Assembly (NCBI GenBank): GCA_022497145.1
Contig: MU385887.1
Coordinates: 124,001-188,000 of the forward strand
DNA length: 64,000 nt
From: Rostrohypoxylon terebratum
Lineage: Eukaryota; Ascomycota; Sordariomycetes; Xylariales; Hypoxylaceae
Direction of reading: 5' to 3'
Below are positions 34,489-47,351 of this stretch, piece after piece. Position 1 is the first letter of the stretch, and each line of letters starts with the position of its first letter. Position numbers and translations under genes: made by a program. The notes under the pieces were generated by a model that ran no database searches, was not told where the DNA came from, and saw nothing but the letters and a program-made list of their open reading frames with translations.

Positions 34489-37061
34489 CTACTTCGAACC
34501 AGTAGTGGGTTTCAACCCGCTGTCCTCTTGAACCCCTACACAGTACCAGTACCCTCCCCATAGATTGCTCGCGCATCCGCTTCCGTCGCTTTTCAGTAAC
34601 GTGTTCCATGTGTACAGTTGCTGAAGCGAGACGTTATTGCGCTCTGCAAAATTTGTGCACAAGTCTCCTTTCTCCGCTTGCGCGTACTTGCTACACTTGT
34701 CGACCGCGTTGCCCGGCTGTGTCGGCGACGGCCCGGGCGTCGATGTGCTCGTCGGTGTTGCCGTACTCGATGGACCTGATGTTGTTGCACTCGGGTCTGT
34801 GTATCCCGGTGCGCGGATGCAGTAAGCCATATCTGGTTTCAACGGATTAGACAACCAACCCTACGCGTTTGAGCTACTAGATAGATCTTTTGGTTTCGCT
34901 GACTTACTTGGCCAGAGATTCCCGCAGTCCGGACCAACTGCAGGATTATACTGATAGAATTGGGCAATAGTTAATCCATAGTTCGCAAGGACGTCAGTAC
35001 TACAAGCCTACATTAGCAATCCTCTCCCAACTTAGAGTTAGACCGGGGACTATTACCATTGCCAATCCTCTGGCACGTCTGCAAATTCTGTACAGCTCTC
35101 AATTGCACCATCCTGCGAGTGAAGTCAGCGGGCTTTTCTTTACTTGTTAGGGGTGAGGGACGTACTCTAATGGGGAGTGTGTAGTCCGGAGGAATCGGTT
35201 CAGGCGCAGGGTCACCGGCGTACTGCTTGCCGCAATAGCGCATCTTTGGATCGAAGACACAATTGGGAGTTCTTATATCCCCCAAGTTTTCATTCCAGCT
35301 AGCGAAATCGTCCCATGATACGCCATATAGATCAGCTACGCGTTGACATTGGTTGATCCAGGACGTGCCCTCAAGTACAGCAGCATCCTGAAACTCCGCG
35401 CCGTCAAAGTAACGATAGCAGTCATTGCGCGTGCCTGCGTCTATCGGAAGGCTCGTTGGTAGCTGAGCTATCGGTGTAGTAGTATTGGCTGCTGTTGCTG
35501 GCACGGCTGATGTGAATGGAATACTCGTGGTATCTGTTGGTCTCCAGCCTGGTTTTCCTGGATAGGTATTGACTGCTTTTTTTAGTACTCGCAGTCTACT
35601 TCTGCACAGAGGGTGGACATACTATCGCCAACTGGCTGAACGCAATAACTCTCATAGGCATACAAGTTGGTACAGTTCTCGTAAAGGTCTGGATTAAGGA
35701 ACAAGAAATCGCCCAGTGATATGCTATATCTCACGACCAAGAGGTTACAGTATTCGTCGGGCTGGACTTGGTAGTACTTACCGCACCTTTGGGTGGTGCC
35801 GTTGGCTATATCAGTAGGTACAGGGACAGGCGTTATTGCGACGCTTGGCGCGAGAGTCGTTGTTGGTGGGTCTTCATATGCGTCGCCCGGGGGGGAGACG
35901 CAGAGTTGATCCCCTACCATTCTATTGATGTTGTAACAGCCGGCATTCAATACCTTTCAAATTATCAACAATGTGGACAGCGAATTCATCTCAAGAGGGT
36001 ACAACTTACTGGATTCCATGCTTTAAGCTGGGTCTCAGTGATGTTTGCACTTCTGGCAATGCCACTGCAAGTGGCATTCGCCTGAACCGTGACTACCTCA
36101 CATTTATTCACCAGACAAAGACTACCACTGGTCGGGAAGTCTGCACACCATGCCCCGAGCTGGTTGTCGGAAAGAAGCCAGGCCGTTCCAATTTTCTGAG
36201 ACAACGATACGGAATGGCAGCTCTGGTTTGGTTGCAGTTGATAAACTTCTCCTGCACAGGGAGTTGGTGTTGAATCAGGTAGGGGAACTCTGTAGCCATA
36301 CCCGTGAGTAAATCTAGAATTGTTGCCCAAAAAGACTGAAAAGAGGCTTACATTGTGGCAGGTAATGAAGAGGTGGTTCGTGGCATTCCACTGATGCCAC
36401 AGCTGGAAGTCTTAGATTCATAAATGGATTGGCTTACAATAGCCGGTCCGTCGTAATAAGGCACGCTCGCTTGAATTCTCAAGCCTTTGACGAAACACAT
36501 GTCACATGGGCTAATATCCGTCCCGTTTGCAACTATGTCCGTGAAACGAATCGGGCTTTCTATTGTATTTCATTCGTTAGCTTCTCTCGACAACAAGTTC
36601 GACATTCAAGATCGAATACCTCCGGGATCAGCAATGGCGGCTGCAGCGCCCGTAACAACATTGCACCATCGTCCGCCATCTTGCAAGCACGTCAAAGAGT
36701 ACTGGTAACGCAGAAGGCTAGGAATCCAACCCAAAGGGGCACCACCTTCATCGTCGTAGCCATCCCATACGTCGCCACTGCAGGCAGAATTTACACTAGA
36801 CTCATACGAGACTAGAGCCGAGTCGCATTGCTGTGTGCATGAGCTATTCAAAGTCGACGTGGAATAGAAGTAGCCGTACCGAAACCTTGGTACCAGCGGG
36901 CTACAAGGTACCTCTGCAGTCAATGCAGTCAAGCATCCTGCCGAAAGACCTTTAGGAGCAGTTGTCTGAGTAAAGAGCTGAATAGCATCGACTGTGCGCA
37001 CAAGATAAAGATGTATAGAAAGGCAGAGCAACCACCAATTCAACCGGTAATGGAACTCCAT
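34489..37061 (-). CDS. Secreted protein with about six LysM chitin-binding domains
   Basis: Eight exons: 36620-37061, 36352-36559, 36010-36289, 35623-35953, 35166-35572, 35057-35112, 34908-34999 and 34489-34832; 2160 nt, 719 aa. Start ATG 37061 gives a signal peptide (MEFHYRLNWWLLCLSIHLYL, cut near VDA). Residues about 27-215 are the Cys-containing N-terminal domain typical of this family (PCDMCFVKGLRIQ, SSCGISGMP). LysM modules follow near 228-275, 274-330, 367-415, 471-535, 563-608 and 650-705, each with the Cys...NP/WN...CxNLW...YC pattern (LTIAQFYQYNPAVGPDC). Thr/Pro-rich linkers join them. LysM proteins bind chitin and in other fungi shield hyphae, protect from chitinases or modulate host and partner responses. 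It faces the GH18 gene divergently, a pairing known for subgroup-C chitinases. Exon 2 reads straight through a decoy GTAAGC..CAG at 36373-36432. Confidence 0.92.
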
Positions 37062-38093
37062 GATTTGGAAAGGTTGATACTGGTCATTGAGCAAAGGCTT
37101 CTCTGCATCGAGATGAGCACAGATAGCTTCCTATTTACTTCTCAGGTGGCTGTTTATCAAATTCACGAGCAAGCCCCCCCGGAGATTATCGTTTCAAAAA
37201 ACGGATCGTACAAGCTGCACCTAGACACATGGTGTATTAAAGACTTCATCGATATATTGGAATCTTAGATCATCAAGTAAAGAAAAGGGGCCCTCTACAC
37301 AGTGAGTCACACACGGAGGGGCTATTAATAGAGAGAACTTCAGCCTGTGTTCTAGAGGGGGCTTACGGATCTTCCTAAAAACCAACGGTACAATGAAGGA
37401 TTCCTTGGCAAATATAATCTGTACAATATCATACTACCTTGACGCTGACTTTCCGACATAAGACCGGTCGAAACTTCATTGAATCTCGGGGTTTTTGAGT
37501 GGCTATCAATTACGACAGACTCTAGGGGTTGTATAGGATTGACCTTCGAGTTTTCCATCTTTCTAACACAGGTTGGTGCTCGTTTTCAAGCTTTCTAGCC
37601 AAGAGTAAGCAAGGTTCACGAAGATGTTCTAATATATGCTGACAGTCAGACTGCCCGATACAACCAACGTCACCTATATAGGAGTTCAATTGCACTTTTC
37701 AATATCACTAGAGCGCCATTAACGCTTGGCATATTATGTCTCATTCTGCTACACGCACATCGGTCCTTTAAGGGTAAACAGACTCTCTCTATCTGATACT
37801 AACAGGGAGGGTAAGATACGCCATGCTTTTCAGCTAGATCCTCAAGGCAGTAATGTAACCCTGAAAATAGCTTCAATATCTCACCCAAAAAAATAAGAGC
37901 GGAAATTAAATTAGTCTTGCGGCACAATGGCGATTCTCAGGGGTGAACTTTGCGAACTAGTAACTGTTGGGTGGTGATAGAACTATGAATGTATTGAGCC
38001 TGATATTTCGCCAATAATAAACCGTCAGTCCCCTCTAAGTCGGCGTGGATAGGTAAGGTGAACATCTAGGTCCTGCATTGACCAGAAAGCAAT
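37062..38093. promoter_or_regulatory. Bidirectional promoter region, LysM gene / GH18 chitinase
   Basis: A 1032-bp region separates the two divergent start codons and must carry both promoters. A TATA-like CCTATATAGG lies at 37673-37682. Coregulation of the pair is inferred from layout, not shown by any motif I can name. Confidence 0.55.
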
Positions 38094-41000
38094 ATGGTGG
38101 CGTCACTTCGATGGGGAAGCCTCGTGCTTCTCCCGCTAGGTGCTCTTGCCATCCCTCACGGCTCCAGAGACACAAATATCACCACAGTGAAAGACAGTGC
38201 GGGCCAATTGCTTTGCCGGAAACCTGTATCGTAAGTGAATGTTGCCTATCCATATTCCCTCTATTTTCTCTTAGCTTATTGCCCGGCTATTCCACTACTA
38301 ACCATGTACATAGCCCCTTTGATTACTCTGCGAAGATTCGGCGTGATCAAGAGTATCCTTTCTGTAACGTCGGTGATTCCTATGGAGAGGTTTCCGTATC
38401 TGCTTTGCTCCCAAGGCAAGAAGCGCCAGACGACTATACTTGTGGTGAAGGAAGGCCCTGTCGCAATGGTAAGATTGTTATGATTCCCCCATAGAGGTGA
38501 TCGAAGGGGCTAACTATGACATGGTAGGGGCTTGTTGTCCTAAGGAGACTGGCCAGTGCAATTATGGCCCAAAGGCATGTGGCACGAACAACATCAGTCC
38601 CAATGATGTGTGTTGGTCGAACTGCGACGCGAAAGCAGAGTGCGGACGATATTCTGACCCCCCTAACAAAGAATGTCCGCTGAATGTTGTATGTCACAGA
38701 ATTGAATATCTAACCAGATAGATAGGTACCTTGCTAATGTTGCCTCCCAGTGTTGTTCCTCCTACGGATTTTGTGGCACCACAGAGGAATTCTGCAAGAA
38801 GACGGATGATGATGAGACCAATTGTCAAAGTAACTGTGATCAACCCGGTCCAAAGGACAAAGATGGAAATGTTCAGAAGAGAATTATCGGATACTATGAA
38901 GCCTGGAATTACAACAAGTCTTGTGTCGGCATGGGCTTCAACGACATACCTGTCGATGCTCTTACACATGCTTACTTTTCTTTTGCATACATCACCCCTG
39001 GCGACTTCAAGATTGCGCCAATGGACGATCTTCCAGCAGAACTCTTCACAGAATTTACCAATATCAAGAAACGAAACGCTGGCTTAAAAACAATTGTTGC
39101 CCTTGGTGGGTGGACCTTTAACGATAATGGTACTGCTACACAGCCAGTTTTCAGCAACATGGTCAGCAGCGCCGCAAACAGAAAACTTTTTATTGGAAAC
39201 TTATTCGGCTTCTTGCGCAAACACGGATTCGACGGTGTCGACTTCGATTGGGAATATCCCGGAGCTGGTGATCGCGGAGGCCAGCCGGATGACGGGAAGA
39301 ACTTCGTACAATTTCTCAAGGAGCTCGATGACATCAATAATGAACAACCTACTAAGTACAGCGTATCATTCACGATACCTACAAGTTATTGGTATCTGCG
39401 GCACTTTGATCTGAAAGCCGTTGACCATGTCGACTTCGTCAACGTTATGAGCTACGATCTTCACGGTATTTGGGATGCAACTAATCCGATTGGAAGCCAT
39501 ATCAATGCGCATTCCAACCTAACGGAAATCAAGTCGGCATTTGATCTCTTGTGGAGAAATAATGTACCTGCAAAGAAGCTCAATCTGGGCCTGGGGTTCT
39601 ACGGTCGTAGTTTCACCCTCACCGACCCGATGTGCACTACTCCCGGGTGTGGCTTTCGCAGTGGAGCCCTGCCGGGCCCCTGCAGTGACAACTCTGGCAC
39701 GTTGACGTTTAGAGAAATCAAACAGCTCATAGATGACCATAAACTAAAGCCATACTACGACAAGGAAGCAGCCGTGAAGTGGATCACATGGAATCAAGAC
39801 CAATGGGTGTCCTATGTAAGTCATCTCCTTCATAGGACTCTAAATCCATAGGCAGGCTAATTAACCATCCATAGGATGATGCCGAATCATTCAAACAGAA
39901 GATCGAGTGGGCAAACAACGAAGGATTATCCGGTCTGCTCATATGGGCTATTGACCAAGACACTCAAGATCTTGAAGCATTGAAAGGTATTGTCGCTCCG
40001 AAGAGTCTGAAACTTTTTGCCAAGCAAGCCGAGAAGGCTGCTTTCTGGGAAGATGCCACAGTCCCAGACTGTTATGTCACCGACTGTGGAGGTTCCTGTA
40101 AGCCTGGATGGCTCTCGGTAGAGAAACAACCCTGTGGTGGTGCCAAACCAGTAACTCGCCACTCGAAGGAAGCCGATAGCACTTTGTGCTGCCCGATGGA
40201 GGGGGCTCCAAACAAGGCGGATTGCACGTGGCGAGGTACTGCCCCCTCTTGCAACGGTCATTGTCATGACAATGAAGTAGCCTTAGAGCTCAATCGGTGG
40301 GGAGACGGTAAATATTGCGAGGACGGAAATAAAGCTTACTGCTGCAAAAGTCCCGTCACAGAGGGCCACCAATGTTACTGGGCAGGTGTCGGGAAAAGCT
40401 GCAATAACGACGATGTCCCCATGGTAAGTCGAAAAGACCAACTGCATGTCTTTCTTTCTAATTACCCACCTTCGCTTGATTGTGGGCGCTCGCAATTGAA
40501 CTAATGTCTGTATGTGCATTCTAGACTTTCTCTGGAACCTTCCTCCAATTCATCGGCGATATTGTCAAAACATTTGGCGGGCTTACTGGAAAGCTGCTCG
40601 TGGATGCACTCGAATCCACTGACATCGATGTACTCAAGCTCTATTGTTGTCCTAAAAAGGACGCTGAAACTTTCCAGAATTGCAAGTGGTATGGAGAGCC
40701 AGGGTCATGTTACGACAATCACTGTCCTGTAGGCTCGCACTCAGTACAGCTCACGGATAGTCCTTATGGGCTGGGTGAGGATTGTTTCCCCCGCGTTGAA
40801 CGAACCCGAGTATTTTGCTGCGACCCGGCGAATGGAGAGTCGCCATTCTTGCCTGTGTCTCTAGACAAGCTCTTTCCTCATCCTCCCCAGGGAGATAATG
40901 TCAAGACCGACCATGAGCTCCAAACAGATGATACGTGGGGCTCTGGTAAGACGAAAAATGATGGCAATGAAGACCCTGAAGATGCTGCTTTCAGTTTTGT

Positions 41001-43849
41001 CGTACTCACTTCTCCGGACGAGCTTCAGGTTTCTCTTGACAAGCGCGATGGCTCTCACTGGGACCTATTCAATTGCACTGACACTGACTCTGAAGAGGAA
41101 CAGACCATTCAGATGATCTGTACCGATGTATCCGAAACGAGTAATTGCTACAAGATCGGCCTCGGACATGGTGCGCCTGGAACGATCCTCCAGATGCCTT
41201 CTGGCTGTGGTCCCGGCAAATACGCGGTCGCCAAGGAGATGAAGGTCTCCAAACACCAAATCCTCCCGCGCAGCCTCTCGCACTTAGCCCACAAGCCAGT
41301 CATATATGACCTGACTTTCGATTACGACTTTACCCGGGTGCCTCGCGATTTAGGGAACACTCAGCTGCGAATTGACTATAGCAATGAGCAGGGTTATTGG
41401 GACGAAGTTGTGGCTGCCGCAGTCTCCAAAAAGAAGCGCAAGCGCTCTATGGCTGAAGTTGGCTATAGCCACAAGCGTTGGCTTGAAGAAGAATTTCGTG
41501 ACGACCTACATTTTGGCGGTCTCACCAGGGATGAGCTACATAAGCGTTGGTTTGGCGAGAGCGTCCTTGAATGGCTACGTCAAATGATCAAACCAGAGAT
41601 CAAAAAGACGTTCAAACATAATCTCGACGAAACTTACACCGCCAAAATTGTGGAGGAAAGATGGAGTTGTCCCGGCCGCGATGGGTACTTGCTTGCCCAA
41701 GCTCAGGCACACATCAAAGTCGGCACAAGCTTCGGTTTCACTCTCATTGCTAGCAGTCTCTCCCCTCTAGACTTGAGCGACTCATTCCTCGTCTTCACCA
41801 ACGATGGTGAGATCACTTGCACGTTTACCCTCGAGGCGCTTGTACGATTTCAATATGACACCAAGGAGTTTGACATCGGGCCCTCAATCCCATTCCCTGG
41901 ATCTGGCCTTCGTATTCCAGGTATTGCAACCATTGGGCCACAATTGGCGCTGCGAGGACGCCTCGAGGCTGGTGTGGCTATTTCGGCAACCCTCGAAGCA
42001 AAACTCGATGTGGTCTCGTGGGAGTATGAATATCGTTTACCGGCCGAGATGAAGCCCGAAAACCCGGACAAGGCCGAGTATGGCAAGACTGGTGACAAAA
42101 ACGGTTTATTGGCACCTACTTTCTACGCTGGTGTTTCGGCTCAGGGAAATGCCAAAGCTCATTTGATAGCAGCTTTAGAGTTTGGTGTGAATTTTGACAA
42201 GAGATGGGACGTATCGCCTCTAGTAGCCCAAGTTGCAGCTGACAGCTGGGTTGAGGCCAAGATCGCTGCAGGTATCAGCACCAAGGCTAGTTGCCCTTTT
42301 ACGTGGGGTCTAGACGCAGGCGTTGATCTCTATGCTAAAGCAGAGGGGTTCAAATGGACGACAGGCAACTTCCCTCTACCTGGCTCTGCGGTATTCCATA
42401 TATACGAAGGGGGCCAATGTCCAGATCTAACACAAGGAGGTCCCTCCAAGAGGGATCTTTTGGGTTTCGAGGAGTCATCTCTACCGTCTTGGGAACCTTC
42501 TCACTTAGGGTTCGATACTATAAGTCATGAGCTGAATCAAGAGCTCGCCGTATTAGAGGGACGCTCGTTACAGAAGCGAGCCATCGGTCCTTTTTTCCAC
42601 ATTCCCGCCGGAGAGCTAATCTGCCCCAGCTCGGAACAGAACGGTGCAAATACACCTTGCGCGCAAATTGTTGGGTGGGAGACATCTCAGTTCCAAGATT
42701 CGTTGAAAAGAAGAGATGTGCTGGAGAGGGACGCAAACGAGATACTTCATTTCCTCGGCAAACGCAGTACAGAAACCGGCCGTACTGTCACCTTCTGTAA
42801 AAGCAGCCGCCTCACAGCACCGCCATACGAGACAAGTGGCACTTTGAGTACCGTAAGTATAGCTCTTTTACATCTATATAAAAACTCAGCTAACACCTAT
42901 ATTCCAGAAAGTGACAAATCTCATAACTTTTGACTATGACGATCCCGACCAATGCAACAATTTCGGTTTCGGTCAGAAAACAAATCCTCGTGCTACCGAA
43001 TTCTATGCTACTGAGCATATTCTTGAGCTCCAGACTATCGCAAATTTTCTCGACGAAATGAACAATAAGTTCGGTAAAACATTTCCGCTCTATAAGCCCG
43101 ATTCCGACCCAAAGGGCACGCAAGACTTTTGCGGTGCGATCAAATCACTTTGGACGACCGTGAAAGCCGATAATCGCTTCGCTATAGATGGAGTTTACAG
43201 AGATCCCATCGATTTTATTATGCCCGTCATGCCTAGCAATGATAATCACGTCAATGAATTTGTGCTATTGGAGAATGGCGTTAATACCGCTAAAAAAGGA
43301 GTAAGTATATCTACAATCGGCAGCCTGTCCTATGGCAATGAATTAACATAAATGGTAATGCAGATGTGGTCTACTGGTGCAATTAATACAGATGCTACCA
43401 TGACTAGTTACATACAGTCCGACCCGCAGAGAGCTATTCGGAACATCAAGGATGTTATATCGGCTATGAAATATCTTCAGGACAGCACAGTTAATACACG
43501 GTTAAAGGCGGAAAAGGATCGAATCGCCGCACGGATTAAGGCTCTTGACGAAGATTACATGCCTAAATTCGTCAAAAAGACCGGTAGCAAGTCATGGTCC
43601 AAGTGGACGTCTAAGAACCTCGAGAGCGAGTGGAATACATTTATCAAGCAACGTGCCACCAACGCCAAGGACAAGGCGGTCAAATACATCGAGGACAACT
43701 TGGAGAAGATGAAGGACGGATATGCGTCGGCGGCCAACAAGGAGGCTGCTAAGACGAATCAAGAGCTCGCGACGCTCATTGAGAAGATCGAGAAGTTGGA
43801 CGAGGAGTGGACACGCTACAAGCCAATTTCATGGAGTAATCCGTTTTAA
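38094..43849 (+). CDS. Large multidomain GH18 chitinase (subgroup C type)
   Basis: Eight exons: 38094-38230, 38314-38468, 38528-38688, 38751-39815, 39875-40423, 40525-42852, 42908-43300 and 43364-43849; 5274 nt, 1757 aa. Secreted: signal peptide MVASLRWGSLVLLPLGALAI. Residues about 85-180 hold hevein-like chitin-binding cysteines (CCSSYGFCGTTEEFC). The GH18 barrel spans about 193-560, with the catalytic motif DGVDFDWEYP and proton donor Glu-319. It hydrolyses beta-1,4 GlcNAc polymers. A Cys-rich stretch (CCPMEGAPNKADC, GNKAYCCKSP) follows, then an extended tail of about 1000 residues seen in subgroup-C enzymes, which resemble the chitinase subunit of the Kluyveromyces lactis killer complex. 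Several dibasic KR sites lie in the tail, possible Kex2 cuts. No LysM was found in the N-terminus, unlike many relatives; the neighbouring gene supplies them. All introns close in frame. Confidence 0.93.
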
Positions 43850-46800
43850 GCGTTGCTTTGACGCATGTTGTAATGATATCTGATTCGTCGATCACTTACA
43901 CGCGTCCCGTATGAAATATCAAAGATTCCCGAGCATGACCGGCGAAATATGCACTTCCTAGCTCGTCACATGCGGGTCTGTACGTGCCCCCCGGACGTCC
44001 GCCTTGATTTTCGTGCCTACAGCGTCAAAAATCAAGAGAGTACTTGCAATAGGGGAAGCCACCGTCGTCATTCATAGACCAATGCCTCCAATCGGAATAG
44101 TCCAGAATACTGCAGATAGGCGCTGCGATTATAAACATGCGGAAACTCCGGTGCTACTACCGGGCGGCGCACACTAGTCCAACGCCTCTGTGAATGTATC
44201 CTAGAGTTCGCTTGGGATTTTTCCCTCCCTAAAAGTAGGTAGAAATGCAGCCCCTTTTGCTTCTTCTACTAGAGACGGTCACCGAGAAACAACGACGTTA
44301 CGAGAGGAGCTTTAAATCACCCCTACTATGGGACATGGTATACATGCCTACCACGTAAGCACAGAACCATCCTGCCTGAGTAGGTGCCCTATTACAGGAC
44401 CAGCTTGCCAATAGGTTCCCCTAGGACTATCAAGGTTGGTCTCCAGCCTCCCTTAGAACCCTGGCTACCTGGCAGTACCTACCTTCAACTACCGGTTCAG
44501 CAGCTCCTACGGAGAAAGCTTCAGAAGGCTTCTAGTACATGATGTAGCTGGTTAGCCTCCGTCTGAATACTAGGTAACGAAATTTGATTCTGCCAGAGAT
44601 ATAGGCAGGAAATATTTATTTCATCTTAACCGCGTTCAAGCAAGCATAAAGCTATTAAGATTTACCCCAAAATAGAAGCATCTCAATAGATTTCTGTTAA
44701 CTCCCTAGCGAACCACTTTTACAGGTGCTTGCTTAGGTACCTACTGACATATAAGTGCTTGACTTAATTGCCTGCCTGGTGCCTATTCACTCGGCGCCGA
44801 CGTAGCTTGGCGAATCGAAACGCATGAAAAGTCCTACGCTAGGCAGTTATGACTCTTAACAGTAACCTATTTTGGCCGAAGAACTTGCTTTGGTGTTGTC
44901 GGTTACATCGGAGTATAATTTGTCTTCATACCGAAGATTTGCCTCTGGTTGGAAGCTGCCTAGGCACTAGGTAGTTATGGGGCGAATAAGGAAGGAGTCC
45001 GCTCCTAGGGCTATATAGGGGAGTATAATCCGGCTGTGCCACATGATCATAACCTATTGGGAAAACGGGAAGAACCTTGGTTTTCGATTTCTATCGTGTT
45101 CCTTTGCTGTCTCGTCACAATGGTATGTTTCGTCTACTAGTGATAAAGCCTACCTGTGGTGCGTGGCGCGTTTTGGGACCTTAGGTCTACCGTCTCACTG
45201 CTCAAAGAATCAGAGCACAGTGTCCACTGTCCACGACTCCAGGCCAACATACTAGCTTACCTACCTAGCTTGTGGGTGCCAGGCAGATAAATTTCAGGGT
45301 GTTTGTAATCGTTAGAGAATATATGGATAGGGAAGATTACTGGCTCTGGGATACACCTGCGATACATCGGAGGATATATCTAGCGGGCTTTAACCTCATA
45401 CAAATAAATATGTAGTATTGAACTATTGCGGGTTTAATGGGGACTTGATTGCACAGTTAACTAGTATGTAAAGCACTGTATATTATAGGATTAGGTAACG
45501 ACCTTAGAACCTAGTAATGCGGCTTTACATACCTAGTAAGATTCTGCTGAATCTGAGAGTTGCACGGACCACAATTTGACCAAGGTCCCTACCTGCTAGG
45601 CAGCTACCGCCTACCGCTAGGTACTAGGTAGTAATTTCTGTAGTTGGGCTGGAACGCGATTTCTTCTCCAGCTTCATTCAGGTCTCTTTCAAACTCTCTG
45701 AATGCAAATCTTTCAAAATGTGTGACGAAGACGAGATATTACTTTTCCAATGAATACCACATCGTCCCATATACGTATAGGTCTTGCGACAATTATTTGT
45801 CATTTATAAACAATTACCTAATAATTTAATTACCTATGGGCACTATCAGTGGCAATCTTCAATCGTACCGGCTGAACCCTATGTACTATAATCTATTAGC
45901 TAACTCCGCGATTCTACACTAGATCATGACTCGCGTGAGCCTCAAGCGCGGTATCTCTTCAGGCCATGTCATGTCAATGCCAAAAAGACAGGCTGACAAA
46001 TGCCTAATTGAACCCTTGCATGTTGAAGTACCATACCCTAGACAGAGGCAACATCATCTCAAACCGGCGAACAAATTGGGCAACTGGGGAGCGCATGTCC
46101 CTGGTTATGAAGACTAATATTTCGAAGGGGTTATAACTTATTATGCTCTATCGCTGATTGCCCTATAGACCCACCGGGTACCCAACTCCACCTGGCACCA
46201 GCACTACATAGCAGAGGGGGTATTTGCAACGCACGTGGGTTTGCTGGGCGGTACCGATTAGTCAACACAGGTCCCAGGACCTTGCGAGTTTAGACCCCAA
46301 ACATCTTCAGTGACGTCCCTGAATATGGATGTCCCTGAAAGTGAACGTCCCCAGGCTAGGGGTATGAAACCTCTTGGTAGGACTGTGAGAATCGCACTCA
46401 AGAAGAAGAAAAAAAAAGTTATGATAAGTATGACCAAGAAGATCGAAAGACGAGTAATCATCTTAAGGAAAACTAAACTAATTAATTGATAGATAATAGC
46501 CTTATTTCACGCATGTCGTTGTCAACGGTGAAGATCTTTTCCTCTTCACCAAAATTTCTCCATTAAACAAACTCGTTCCAAGCGAGCGCCGAGTGGTCCG
46601 ATTAACTTGTGGTCCCAAGTCCTAGATCTAATCGATCTCTGCTTAGTGTCTTTTTGAACTATCCTATTATAAGTGTGGCTCCAATACTTCGGAGCCCAGG
46701 AGCCGACCAATCCATGCCCCAGTCACCCGCCGCAAACGTGCCTTAAGGCTGATTCTAGGGTGAAGACTATACTTGTTCCTGACGCTAATTGACTTCCTAA

Positions 46801-47351
46801 TCCTGACAGTGCCCCTTGGTCTTTGTGTGTGCTGCATGATCAAACTGGTTCGGCGAGGGCTTAGCGGCCAACCATCATGGGCTTCTTCGGCGCGCAAACC
46901 CCATTTCGGATGATACAACCTCTATCACAGGAAACTGGGAAATTAGGTAGGCAAAGAGGAGAATATGCAAACACCTTTCATCAGTTGTTAGTCACACACG
47001 GTACAAGGCTATTGCCCTAGAGCTCACGGCCGTCCCTACAGTAGTATCCATACCTAGGTATGGATTGAAGATAGAACCAGTCCCTGGTTGGGATGTTCAA
47101 TGGCTAAGGGTTGAACTAAGTCCATATAGAGCAAACAAGTGTTTTTTGACCGAGACTCTTCCTTTCTTTCTTTCGTCTCTCTCCCCTTCTCATCACTATC
47201 ATCTGTCAAGTCGACAATATACGGCATAGCAGCTAGCCGTGGCAAACGTTTGTTTGCGTCCTTTCGTTGAGTAGTCTCGCGATCACATTCATTACGGCCT
47301 CGGCCACTTACGATCTTTACGAATAATATAATCCCTTAATAATCCCCCAAG
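43850..47351. other. 3.5-kb gene-free region between the two chitinase genes
   Basis: The longest gene-free stretch in the window. Only short stop-free frames occur and none shows a motif. TAGGTA-type words are frequent (for example 44735-44743 and 45618-45630). A homopurine A/G tract lies at 46399-46418. I recognise no transposon, tRNA or decayed gene, though old, mutated repeats could be hidden here. Confidence 0.5.

Noticed and set aside
36314..36351. 38-nt intron in the LysM gene (acceptor CTAG)
   Set aside because: Shorter than any other intron here; the acceptor 24 nt further on gives a 62-nt intron with a CTCAC branch site and the same phase.
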